From contig SFFP01000028.1 in assembly GCA_004556875.1 (NCBI GenBank), positions 1 to 13,768 of the forward strand: a stretch of 13,768 bases of DNA, read 5' to 3'. The notes below the pieces were generated by a model. It did no database searches. It saw only the letters and a list, made by a program, of their open reading frames with translations, and was not told the origin of the DNA. The translations under genes and the position numbers were made by a program. The DNA is from Ruminococcus flavefaciens. Lineage in GTDB: Bacteria; Bacillota_A; Clostridia; Oscillospirales; Ruminococcaceae. Positions within the stretch are counted from its first letter, which is position 1; every line of letters starts with the position of its first letter. Shown in pieces: positions 1-6,309 of this stretch.

Positions 1-22
1 AGAAATCACTAAGCTCCTGATT
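1..22. repeat. Inverted repeat arm, pairs with 109-130
   Basis: Bases 1-22 are the exact reverse complement of bases 109-130, which encode part of the integrase (residues around QELSDF). The identity starts at the first base of the window and stops after base 22. This is what a chimeric or folded-back contig end looks like. A genuine inverted repeat is the alternative. The arm contains the in-frame TAA (10-12) that would otherwise limit the integrase gene. Confidence 0.8.
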
Positions 23-48
23 TCGCTGACAAGTGGAACAACAATCAG

Positions 49-1212
49 GTGGTTTTCAATACAGCACCCAAAAAGAATACTGAGGACGAGAGTGAGCCTG
101 TTGTCATCAATCAGGAGCTTAGTGATTTCTTTTCAGAGTGGCTGACGGCTATCAAGCCCAATGCCGCCCGTACCACATACCAGTGCTACAAGAGGATCAT
201 GGAGCGTTTTATGAAGTACATGAGTGCGGAATATCCCGATGTGACACTTGCCGATCTCAACCATTCTCAGATTCAGACATTCCTTAATTACAAGATGGAT
301 CAGGGCTTAAAGGGAAGCTCGGTCAAACAGTATTACCTTGCGATCCACTCCGCATTTATGTGGGCGGTGAAAATGGAGATCCTGCCGCAGCACCCTATGG
401 ATAAAATGGTGATGCCGAGAGCCGAAAGACACGAAGCCGTTTTCTACAATGAGGACGAGCTGAATGAACTGTTTGAGGTGTTCAAGGATCACAAGTTGGA
501 GCTTATCGTACATATCGCCGCATACTACGGTCTGAGAAGATGTGAGATCATCGGATTGAAGTGGGACTCTATCGACTTCAAGAAAAAGACTATCTCTATC
601 GAGCGTAAGGTCGTAAGCGACTATGACGAGAACGGCAAGCCGAAACTCTTTGTGGAGACCAGGTTGAAAACCAATTCCACAAGAAGAACCCTTCCGCTGA
701 TACCGCACATTGAGGAAATGCTTCTTGAAAAGAAGAAAATGGACAAGCACTACAAAAAGCTCGGCGGTAAGGAATACAGCACCGAGTTCGAGGGCTTTGT
801 CTGCTGTGATCCTTATGGAAAGCTCATCAGCCCCAATACGGTAACGCACGATTTCCACGAGGTCATCAAGAAGAACGGGCTGAAAATGCTCCGTTTCCAT
901 GATCTCCGTCACAGCTGTGCCAGCCTTTTGCTTGCAAACGATATTCCGATGAAGGCTATTCAGGAGTGGCTCGGTCATGCGACATTCAATATCACGGCGA
1001 ACCTTTACAGTCACCTTGAATACAACGCAAAGGTAGCATCGGCTGAGACCATTTCAAGAGTGCTTGGTGCAAAGAAGGAGGAAACTCCTGCCGAGAGCGA
1101 ACAGTCAGCAAAGCTTGAAACGGAAAGCGAAAAGCCTGCACCTAAGAAGTCAAACAGCAGAAAAAAGAAAAAAGACACGCCTGCGGAATCGTCACATCCC
1201 ACAGCCGTGTAA
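49..1212 (+). CDS. Tyrosine recombinase/integrase (5' end probably incomplete)
   Basis: This is a site-specific recombinase of the phage/ICE integrase family that cuts and rejoins DNA through a tyrosine. Counting from a GTG at 49, a core-binding (SAM-like) domain spans about residues 22-115 and the catalytic domain about 125-340. Catalytic residues visible are Arg163 (GLRRCE), Lys207 (RLKTN), His284 and Arg287 (HDLRH), His310 (GHA) and Tyr320 (LYSHL). The last ~45 residues are a Lys/Glu/Pro/Ser tail with two TPAES copies. The arm-type DNA-binding domain usual at the N-terminus is absent. GTG 49 has no Shine-Dalgarno sequence, and the frame is open upstream to a TAA at 10-12. That TAA lies inside a 22-base inverted copy of bases 109-130, so it may not be genuine and the real gene may start outside the window. 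The gene runs toward recD2 and is probably the end gene of an integrated element lying to the left. Confidence 0.85.
   Translation: MVFNTAPKKNTEDESEPVVINQELSDFFSEWLTAIKPNAARTTYQCYKRIMERFMKYMSAEYPDVTLADLNHSQIQTFLNYKMDQGLKGSSVKQYYLAIHSAFMWAVKMEILPQHPMDKMVMPRAERHEAVFYNEDELNELFEVFKDHKLELIVHIAAYYGLRRCEIIGLKWDSIDFKKKTISIERKVVSDYDENGKPKLFVETRLKTNSTRRTLPLIPHIEEMLLEKKKMDKHYKKLGGKEYSTEFEGFVCCDPYGKLISPNTVTHDFHEVIKKNGLKMLRFHDLRHSCASLLLANDIPMKAIQEWLGHATFNITANLYSHLEYNAKVASAETISRVLGAKKEETPAESEQSAKLETESEKPAPKKSNSRKKKKDTPAESSHPTAV
109..130. repeat. Inverted repeat arm inside the integrase gene
   Basis: This is the coding-side partner of bases 1-22, a perfect 22-base inverted match separated by 86 bases. The segment codes for part of the core-binding domain start, so this copy is the functional one and the copy at 1-22 is the derived one. 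Confidence 0.8.
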
Positions 1213-1274
1213 TTATATAATATAATGTGACAAGACCAATGAAGAAATGGAAAATTTCAAAAAAGAGCGATTTT

Positions 1275-1306
1275 GGTAGAAAATTTGGTAGAAATTTCTG
1301 GTAGAA
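1275..1306 (+). repeat. Three GGTAGAA direct repeats next to the integrase
   Basis: GGTAGAA occurs at 1275-1281, 1287-1293 and 1300-1306, spaced 12 and 13 bases apart, about one helical turn. Between the second and third lies the perfect palindrome AGAAATTTCT (1290-1299). Regularly spaced short repeats beside an int gene are typical of recombinase binding sites, so this could be part of the attachment site at the right end of an integrated element. That role is inferred; no second att copy is available to compare. Confidence 0.4.
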
Positions 1307-1395
1307 GTCAATTATATGACTTAGAGGATAGTTCTCCAAATGCCCTAAAATCCGATAAAAGCACGAATGAAAATGAGATTGTTAATATAATGTGC

Positions 1396-1424
1396 TTGAT
1401 ATTGCTCCGATTTTGTGATATAAT
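1396..1424 (+). promoter_or_regulatory. Promoter for recD2-mreB
   Basis: A sigma-A type promoter: -35 TTGATA at 1396-1401, a 17-base spacer and -10 TATAAT at 1419-1424, with an extended -10 TG at 1416-1417. Transcription would begin near 1431, which places the start codon at 1459 about 28 bases into the RNA and rules out translation from codons further upstream. Confidence 0.75.
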
Positions 1425-1458
1425 ATATGATGTATCTTTATGTGCAGAGGTGAAAAAA

Positions 1459-3681
1459 TTGGAGCATGAGGTCCTTCATATCGAGGGCACTGTCGAAAAT
1501 GTCCTTTTCAAAAATGAAAATAACGGCTATATCGTTCTGGACCTCGATGCAGGCGGCGAGCTTATAACCGTTGTAGGCGAGCTTGGCGATATCGAAGAGG
1601 GCGAGGGTCTTATCCTTGAAGGAAATTATATCAGCCACCCGCGCTTCGGAAATCAGTTCAGTGCAGTTTACTGCGAAAGAAAGCTCCCCTCTACTGTGGT
1701 AAATATCGAGAAGTATCTCGCTTCCGGAGCTGTCAAGGGCATAGGTCCGGGGCTTGCAAAGAAGATAGTCGAGGTATTCGGTGACCGCACTCTTGATATC
1801 ATGGAGAACGCTCCTTTCAGACTGGCTGAGATAAAGGGAATTTCTCCAAAGAAGTGCGATGAGATAGCCGCAGAAGCTCAGAAGCTTTTCTGTCTGCGCA
1901 ATCTCATGTCTTTCCTGTCACAGTATGAGGTCAAGTCAAGGTTCGCAATGAACGCCTACAGAAAGTACGGCTCGGACGCAATGACGCTTTTAAGGCTCAA
2001 TCCCTACCTGCTGTGTACCGACTACATCGAGCTCGACTTCAACAAAGCCGACACTATCGCTCACGACCTTCACTTTGCACGAAATGACAATAAGCGTATA
2101 ATCGCAGGAATACAGTACATTCTCCGCGCTAACGGCGGCATAGGTCACACCTGTCTGCCGTTGGAAGTCCTTGCAAAAAAGACTCAGACCGTTCTCGGCA
2201 TAACCGAAAGCGACTTCTATACAGCCTACAATGCCGCACTGGAAGACGATGAGCTTTTTGAATACATCAAGGGCAAGATCGAGTTCGTTTATCTCCCCGA
2301 TTACTTCTACGCTGAGAGCTTTATCGCTGACAGGATACATATTCTGAAAGACTTCTCCTCTCCTGAGGACTTCAACTATGATACTCTCATCGACATTGAG
2401 GAAGAGGAGCATAACATCAAGTACGAAAAGCTTCAGCGTCAGGCTATCACAACCGCGGTATCACGCGGACTAATGGTGCTCACAGGCGGTCCGGGTACAG
2501 GTAAGACCACTACCCTCAATGCTATCATCTCTATCTTTGAGAAAAGGGGCATGAGAGTGCTCCTTGCCGCTCCTACAGGACGCGCCGCAAAGCGTATGTC
2601 TGACCTTGCAGGCTGTGAGGCAAAAACCATACACCGTCTGCTTGAAGTTGTATATGACTCAGGTGACAGGCTCACATTTGCCCACAACGAGAATAACCCA
2701 CTTGACTGTGATGTGCTTGTAATAGACGAGATGTCAATGGTGGACGTTGTCCTCTTTGAGAAGCTTCTCCGCGCTGTGAGACTGGGATGCAGGCTCATTA
2801 TGGTAGGCGACAGCGACCAGCTGCCATCTGTAGGCGCAGGAAATCTTCTCGGAGATATCATCGACAGCGGCATAGTTCCGGTTACTGAGCTGAAAGAGAT
2901 ATTCCGACAGGCTCAGCAAAGCTGTATCGTCACCAATGCCCACAGGATAGTTGCAGGAGAATATCCCGACCTGACACGCAAGGACTCTGACTTTTTCTTC
3001 TTCAAGCGCACTGACTATCAGCAGGCGCTGCAGCTCATAGTTGACCTTACTAAAACAAGGCTTCCCAAAGCCTATAAATACTCCCCCACCGAGGATATAC
3101 AGATACTTACTCCCTCACGCAAGGGCGTTACGGGCACAGTTGAGCTGAACAAGCTTCTTCAGAGCGAGATAAATCCCCCTGCAAAGGACAAGCAGGAGAA
3201 GAAAGGCTATGTATACACCTACCGCGAGGGCGACAAGGTCATGCAGACACGCAATAACTACGACATCACATGGTCTAAGGACGGCGAACAGGGTGCAGGC
3301 ATATTCAACGGCGATATCGGACGAATAATCAGTATCGACAACCGAAGCTCTCTTGCTGTCATAGACTTTGACGGCAGAAAGGCTACATATACATTCGACC
3401 TGCTCTCTCAGGTAGACCTTGCCTATGCCGTTACTGTGCATAAGAGTCAGGGCTGTGAGTTTGAAGCGGTCATACTCCCCATAATGGGCGGATTTGATAA
3501 GCTGTGCTACAGAAATCTCCTGTACACAGCCGTTACAAGAGCAAAAAAGCTCCTCATCGTCATCGGCAGTGAGGAGAATATAAATAAAATGGTAGACAAC
3601 AACAAGCGCACAAGACGGTATACCTGTCTGCGCCATATGCTGGCAGGGACGAAAAAATCGCCTTCGCCCTTTGATATGTAA
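1459..3681 (+). CDS. recD2: RecD2-type 5'-3' DNA helicase
   Basis: This is an SF1B helicase of the RecD2/TraA family, which unwinds DNA 5' to 3' using ATP and acts in repair without RecBC. The protein is about 740 aa from a TTG at 1459, normal for the family. The N-terminal OB-like part (HIEGTVENVLFKNENNGY) is followed by helix-hairpin-helix repeats near residues 88-150 (GIGPGLAKKI, IKGISPKK). Motor motifs are Walker A GGPGTGKTT at ~343, motif II IDEMSMVD at ~422, VHKSQG at ~658 and motif VI YTAVTRAKK near 688. The start was chosen because GAGGTG at 1447-1452 sits six bases before TTG 1459 and family homology begins there. The frame stays open back to 1273, but that stretch holds the promoter and AT-rich spacer DNA. 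mreB follows after 15 bp and is probably cotranscribed. Confidence 0.92.
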   Translation: MEHEVLHIEGTVENVLFKNENNGYIVLDLDAGGELITVVGELGDIEEGEGLILEGNYISHPRFGNQFSAVYCERKLPSTVVNIEKYLASGAVKGIGPGLAKKIVEVFGDRTLDIMENAPFRLAEIKGISPKKCDEIAAEAQKLFCLRNLMSFLSQYEVKSRFAMNAYRKYGSDAMTLLRLNPYLLCTDYIELDFNKADTIAHDLHFARNDNKRIIAGIQYILRANGGIGHTCLPLEVLAKKTQTVLGITESDFYTAYNAALEDDELFEYIKGKIEFVYLPDYFYAESFIADRIHILKDFSSPEDFNYDTLIDIEEEEHNIKYEKLQRQAITTAVSRGLMVLTGGPGTGKTTTLNAIISIFEKRGMRVLLAAPTGRAAKRMSDLAGCEAKTIHRLLEVVYDSGDRLTFAHNENNPLDCDVLVIDEMSMVDVVLFEKLLRAVRLGCRLIMVGDSDQLPSVGAGNLLGDIIDSGIVPVTELKEIFRQAQQSCIVTNAHRIVAGEYPDLTRKDSDFFFFKRTDYQQALQLIVDLTKTRLPKAYKYSPTEDIQILTPSRKGVTGTVELNKLLQSEINPPAKDKQEKKGYVYTYREGDKVMQTRNNYDITWSKDGEQGAGIFNGDIGRIISIDNRSSLAVIDFDGRKATYTFDLLSQVDLAYAVTVHKSQGCEFEAVILPIMGGFDKLCYRNLLYTAVTRAKKLLIVIGSEENINKMVDNNKRTRRYTCLRHMLAGTKKSPSPFDM

Positions 3682-3696
3682 GAAAGGAAGATAAAT

Positions 3697-4716
3697 ATGG
3701 CAAACACTGATATCGGTATCGACCTCGGTACTTCCAATATCGTTATGACTATGGGCAATAAGGGAGTCGTTCTCAGCGAACCCTCTGTTATCGCTTTCAA
3801 TACAAGAACAGAACGTGTACTTGCTGTCGGCAAGGAAGCCTATGAGATGATAGGCAGAAATCCCGACTATATCGCAGTAAAGCGTCCTATCAGCGAGGGC
3901 GTTATCTCAGATGACGACCTTACTCACAGCATGATACGTGAATTTATACTCAAGGTCACAGGAAAACAGCTCGTTAAGCCCCGTATCGTTATATGTATCC
4001 CCTCTTTCATCACAGATATCGAGAGCCGTGCCGTGGTGGAAGCCGCAAAGAGCGCAGGTTCAAGACAGGTCTACCTTATACAGGAGCCTATTGCCGCTAT
4101 GATAGGCGCTGGCGTAAACATCACAAAGGCTAAGGGACACATGATAGTCGATATCGGCGGCGGTACTACCGATGTTGCTATCGTTTCCATGAACGGCGTT
4201 GTTACCTCTCATACCGTAAAGGTCGCAGGAAACTCCATAGACCGCTCTATCATCAAGTATATGCAGAACAAGTACAAACTCCTCATCGGTGAGAGAACTG
4301 CGGAAAAGGTCAAGATAGAGCTTTGCAATCTCTATGACCCGAGCGATGAGATGACCTACATCGTCAAGGGCAGAAGCCTGCTGAAAGGACTTCCTGCACA
4401 GGTGCTTCTCAGCGAAACAGAGCTGTTTGAAGCTATCGAGGACGACACATTCACTATTATGGAAGCTATCCGCAAGGTGCTGGAAGATGCTCCGCCTGAG
4501 CTTGTTGGAGATATCTACGATAACGGACTCCTTCTCACAGGCGGCGGTGCTCTCTTAGGCGGACTTACTCAGCTCATCAAGCGTACTCTCGGTATAAGCT
4601 GTAATATTGCGAAAGACTCCATAAACTGCGTTGCAAAGGGCACAGGCATGGCATTCGGCAGAATGACTACCCTGCTTGATGGTTTTGAGGCAGCTACAGT
4701 CTACAAATACAGATGA
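3697..4716 (+). CDS. mreB: MreB/Mbl-family bacterial actin
   Basis: This cell-shape protein polymerises with ATP under the membrane and guides peptidoglycan synthesis along the side wall. The 339-aa length is typical. Actin-fold motifs are present in order: phosphate-1 IGIDLGTSN (residues 6-14), phosphate-2 VDIGGGTTDVA starting at ~151, and the adenosine motif LTGGGALLGG near 282. The ATG has an AAAGGAAG ribosome site. It lies 15 bp after recD2, with no mreCD genes next to it, so it may be an Mbl or MreBH paralogue rather than the main MreB; the sequence alone does not decide this. The final 12 codons, including the stop, are repeated 87 bp downstream. A weak hairpin and a bidirectional terminator follow. 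Confidence 0.9.
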   Translation: MANTDIGIDLGTSNIVMTMGNKGVVLSEPSVIAFNTRTERVLAVGKEAYEMIGRNPDYIAVKRPISEGVISDDDLTHSMIREFILKVTGKQLVKPRIVICIPSFITDIESRAVVEAAKSAGSRQVYLIQEPIAAMIGAGVNITKAKGHMIVDIGGGTTDVAIVSMNGVVTSHTVKVAGNSIDRSIIKYMQNKYKLLIGERTAEKVKIELCNLYDPSDEMTYIVKGRSLLKGLPAQVLLSETELFEAIEDDTFTIMEAIRKVLEDAPPELVGDIYDNGLLLTGGGALLGGLTQLIKRTLGISCNIAKDSINCVAKGTGMAFGRMTTLLDGFEAATVYKYR

Positions 4717-4719
4717 TTT
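4681..4719 (+). repeat. 3' end of mreB, first copy of a duplicated segment
   Basis: This 39-base stretch encodes the last residues of MreB (GFEAATVYKYR plus TGA). It is repeated at 4768-4806. Within the 12 codons the copies differ at three positions, all silent (GAG/GAA, GCA/GCG, TGA/TAA). Confidence 0.85.
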
Positions 4720-4743
4720 TACGCTGAAACTCCATGTTACCAT

Positions 4744-4767
4744 GACGGGAGCGCAGGCTCTGCGCAC
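4744..4767. repeat. REP-like palindrome (copy E)
   Basis: The hairpin GCGCAG-GCT-CTGCGC lies at 4751-4765, preceded by ACGGGA. It matches the palindromes at 5881-5895, 6021-6035 and 6113-6127, except that one stem base pair is changed on both sides (G-C to C-G). That compensated change keeps the hairpin. It sits between the two mreB 3'-end copies. Confidence 0.6.
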
Positions 4768-4806
4768 GGTTTTGAAGCGGCTACAGTCTACAAATACAGA
4801 TAATCT
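4768..4806 (+). pseudogene. Second copy of the mreB 3' end (gene remnant)
   Basis: This repeats the last 12 codons of the mreB gene 87 bases downstream of the original. The match begins sharply at 4768 and fades after the stop codon. All three differences in the coding part are synonymous, including the change of stop codon, which suggests the copy derives from the end of a once-translated mreB relative, for example a tandem paralogue mostly removed by recombination. No start codon or upstream coding sequence remains. The 48 bases between the copies contain a REP-like hairpin. Confidence 0.55.
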
Positions 4807-4825
4807 GAAATTCATAATTGAGAAT

Positions 4826-4860
4826 AAAGGGAGAAGGTCACAGCTATTCTCCCTTTCTCT
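4826..4860 (+). terminator. Hairpin downstream of mreB, possible weak terminator
   Basis: A 10-bp stem (4826-4835 with 4847-4856) and an 11-base loop are followed by a pyrimidine tract (TTTCTCTCTTCC) rather than a clean T run. It could help end the recD2-mreB transcript, but the hairpin at 4889-4915 is the better terminator. Confidence 0.4.
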
Positions 4861-4885
4861 CTTCCCTCTTACACTCTTGAACCAC

Positions 4886-4916
4886 AAAAAAAGGACGGAT
4901 ATTATCCGCCCTTTTA
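4886..4916. terminator. Bidirectional intrinsic terminator between mreB and mrp
   Basis: The stem CGGAT/ATCCG (4896-4900, 4904-4908) is extended past one mismatch by AAAAGG/CCTTTT (4889-4894, 4910-4915). It has CTTTTATT on the plus side and a run of A on the other side, which reads as T on the minus strand. It therefore fits termination of both convergent units. Confidence 0.7.
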
Positions 4917-4939
4917 TTCATATTCACTAATAACTTATA

Positions 4940-5770
4940 TCACTTTTCCAGTGATACTATCTTCTCGGCAGCTTCTGTGAGCCACTCGCCCTCGAAGAGC
5001 TCAATTGTTCCCTGATCGCAGAGCTTTGCAAGCTGTGGGTCGATAGGGAGCTTTGCAAGCACAGGTATATCGTACTGTGAAGCTATCTCCTCGATATGGC
5101 TCTCGCCGTAGATACTGTGGCGCTTGCCGCAGTCAGGACATTCAAAATAGCTCATATTCTCGATGATACCGAGTATCGGAATATTCATGAGCTTAGCCAT
5201 TTTTACAGCCTTTTCAACTATCATTGAAACAAGCTCCTGAGGAGAAGTAACGATAACGATACCGTCAACAGGAAGAGACTGGAAAACAGTCAGCGGAACA
5301 TCACCTGTTCCAGGAGGCATATCAACTACGAGACAGTCAATGTCCTTCCAGATAACGTCAGTCCAGAACTGCTTTACAACTCCTGCGATAACAGGACCTC
5401 TCCATACTACGGGGTCAGACTCGTTCTCAAGGAGAAGATTGATAGACATTATATCCAGACCCATTTTTGTCTTTGCAGGGATTATTCCGAATTCGCAGGC
5501 ATCTGCCTTCTGGTGGATACCGAAAGCCTTTGGTATTGAAGGACCTGTGATATCAGCGTCCATAATTCCGACATTCTTGCCCAGTCTCTGCATAGAAACA
5601 GCTAAAAGTGAAGATACGAGAGTCTTGCCGACTCCGCCCTTACCGCTGACAACACCGATGACCTTACCGATATTGCTCATTGAATTCGGCTTTTCCAAGA
5701 GACTCTGAGGCTCTGTTCTGCTTCCGCAGTCGCTTCCGCAGCTTGAGCAGTCGTGTGTACATTCGCTCAT
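4940..5770 (-). CDS. mrp: Mrp/ApbC/NBP35-family iron-sulfur carrier ATPase
   Basis: This P-loop ATPase of the MinD/Mrp family binds and hands over [4Fe-4S] clusters to target enzymes in the cytoplasm. From ATG 5770 it has 276 residues. The deviant Walker A is GKGGVGKT (43-50), followed by DADITGPSIPKAFG (71-84), the Walker B region VVDMPPGTGD (148-157) and the cluster-bridging CPDC (Cys211, Cys214). The first 16 residues hold four cysteines (C4, C8, C11, C15; spacing CX3CX2CX3C), resembling the extra N-terminal cluster site of NBP35-type proteins. The start is set by AAGGAG eight bases upstream of ATG 5770. A GTG at 5779 touches that site and is too close. The gene is monocistronic here, convergent with mreB and divergent from the rib operon. 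Confidence 0.92.
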   Translation of the reverse strand: MSECTHDCSSCGSDCGSRTEPQSLLEKPNSMSNIGKVIGVVSGKGGVGKTLVSSLLAVSMQRLGKNVGIMDADITGPSIPKAFGIHQKADACEFGIIPAKTKMGLDIMSINLLLENESDPVVWRGPVIAGVVKQFWTDVIWKDIDCLVVDMPPGTGDVPLTVFQSLPVDGIVIVTSPQELVSMIVEKAVKMAKLMNIPILGIIENMSYFECPDCGKRHSIYGESHIEEIASQYDIPVLAKLPIDPQLAKLCDQGTIELFEGEWLTEAAEKIVSLEK

Positions 5771-5800
5771 TAAAAACACTCCTTATGATGTAATACCTTT

Positions 5801-5829
5801 ATTATACCACATAATAAAAAAAATAGCAA
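5801..5829 (-). promoter_or_regulatory. Promoter for mrp (minus strand)
   Basis: Reading the minus strand, -35 TTGCTA (5829-5824), a 17-base spacer and -10 TATAAT (5806-5801) with an extended TGG just upstream. The predicted start is near 5794, giving a leader of about 24 bases that contains the AAGGAG ribosome site. Confidence 0.6.
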
Positions 5830-5875
5830 TGACCGCGGAGAAAAATTTGCCGTTTTATTTTTTATGACGCGAACA

Positions 5876-5895
5876 CGGGTGCGGAGGCTCTCCGC
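5876..5895. repeat. REP-like palindrome (copy D)
   Basis: The hairpin GCGGAG-GCT-CTCCGC at 5881-5895 is preceded by CGGGT. It is the reverse complement of the palindromes embedded in the two truncated riboswitch copies (6021-6035, 6113-6127). It lies between the divergent mrp and rib promoters. No T run follows, so it is not an obvious terminator. Confidence 0.65.
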
Positions 5896-5930
5896 GTATA
5901 CCACACATTTTAGAAAATAGCGATAGCATA

Positions 5931-5959
5931 TTGACAAATGTCTGACACAGTGATATAAT
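5931..5959 (+). promoter_or_regulatory. Promoter of the rib operon
   Basis: A near-perfect sigma-A promoter: -35 TTGACA (5931-5936), a 17-base spacer and -10 TATAAT (5954-5959) with an extended -10 TG at 5951-5952. The predicted start is near 5966. The transcript then carries a leader of about 390 bases that includes both truncated riboswitch copies before the complete aptamer. Confidence 0.85.
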
Positions 5960-5983
5960 ATTAGTGCATAATTATGAATTAAA

Positions 5984-6075
5984 TTTATCTTCGGGGTTAT
6001 GTGCAATTCCCTACCGGCAGGCGGAGAGCCTCCGCTCCCGACATACGCTATCGAAGAATAATCGAATATCTAATA
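5984..6075 (+). repeat. Truncated FMN-riboswitch copy A (92-bp unit)
   Basis: The unit begins with the P1 5' strand and the CGGGG of an FMN aptamer (5984-5996), continues through a decayed P2 region to ACCGGCAG, then switches to the palindrome GCGGAG-AGC-CTCCGC (6021-6035). It ends with CGAAGAATAA (6052-6061), which can close a P1-like stem. The P2 5' side has mutated, so its stem is lost. P3 to P6 and the FMN-binding junctions are absent. Copy B starts exactly 92 bases later; by hand, about 79 of 92 bases agree. Confidence 0.8.
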
Positions 6076-6167
6076 TTTATCTTCGGGGCAGGGTGTAATT
6101 CCTTACCGGCAGGCGGAGAGCCTCCGCTCCCTACATACGCTACCGAAGAATAACTGAATAACCACTA
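6076..6167 (+). repeat. Truncated FMN-riboswitch copy B (92-bp unit)
   Basis: The first 37 bases differ from the complete aptamer (6168-6204) at one position only, so P1 5' strand, CGGGGC and P2 are nearly intact. After GGCAG the sequence switches to the same palindrome (6113-6127) and to a tail ending in CGAAGAATAA (6144-6153). This tail can pair with the unit's own 5' strand. It can also pair with the P1 5' strand of the complete aptamer next door (9 bp with one bulged A). The FMN-binding core is missing. Confidence 0.82.
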
Positions 6168-6279
6168 TTTATCTTCGGGGCAGGGTGTAATTCCCTACCG
6201 GCAGTATAGCCTGCGAGCCTTTTGGCTGATTCGGTGAAATTCCGAAGCCGACGGTAAAGTCCGGATGAAAGAAGATAAA
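6168..6279 (+). promoter_or_regulatory. FMN riboswitch aptamer (RFN element)
   Basis: This is a complete FMN-sensing aptamer. P1 pairs TTTATCTTC (6168-6176) with GAAGATAAA (6271-6279). Conserved blocks follow in order: CGGGGCAGGGTG, ATTCCCTACCGGC, TATAGCCTGCGAGC, GGTGAAATTCCGAAGCCGAC, GGTAAAGTCCGGATGAAAG. FMN binding would stabilise the aptamer and let the terminator at 6310-6332 form. It controls the nine-gene unit that starts at 6358. Confidence 0.96.
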
Positions 6280-6309
6280 CCGCACAAATAGTGCAGTATA
6301 TGTAATCAC

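Noticed and set aside
21..108. Phase-variable invertible segment between the 22-base arms
   Set aside because: The outer arm coincides exactly with the window's first base, which favours an assembly artefact. Inversion would also break the recombinase frame. It is kept only as an alternative in the findings.
307..1014. 235-codon open frame on the minus strand opposite the integrase
   Set aside because: It lies wholly within a well supported integrase gene on the other strand and has no recognisable domain or ribosome site.
4676..4930. 84-codon plus-strand frame across the end of mreB and the terminator region
   Set aside because: It overlaps mreB in another frame and runs through the repeat copy, the REP-like hairpin and the terminator stem; it has no family resemblance.
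5770..6006. 78-codon minus-strand frame upstream of mrp
   Set aside because: It covers two promoters, a REP-like palindrome and part of the rib leader. Its composition is that of non-coding AT-rich DNA.
5984..6204. The 92-bp repeats as a short CRISPR array
   Set aside because: The conserved part is an FMN-aptamer 5' half, there are no unique spacers of regular length and no cas genes are present.
5984..6279. A working tandem riboswitch with several FMN-binding aptamers
   Set aside because: Units A and B lack P3-P6 and the FMN-contacting junctions; only the third unit can bind FMN in the known way.
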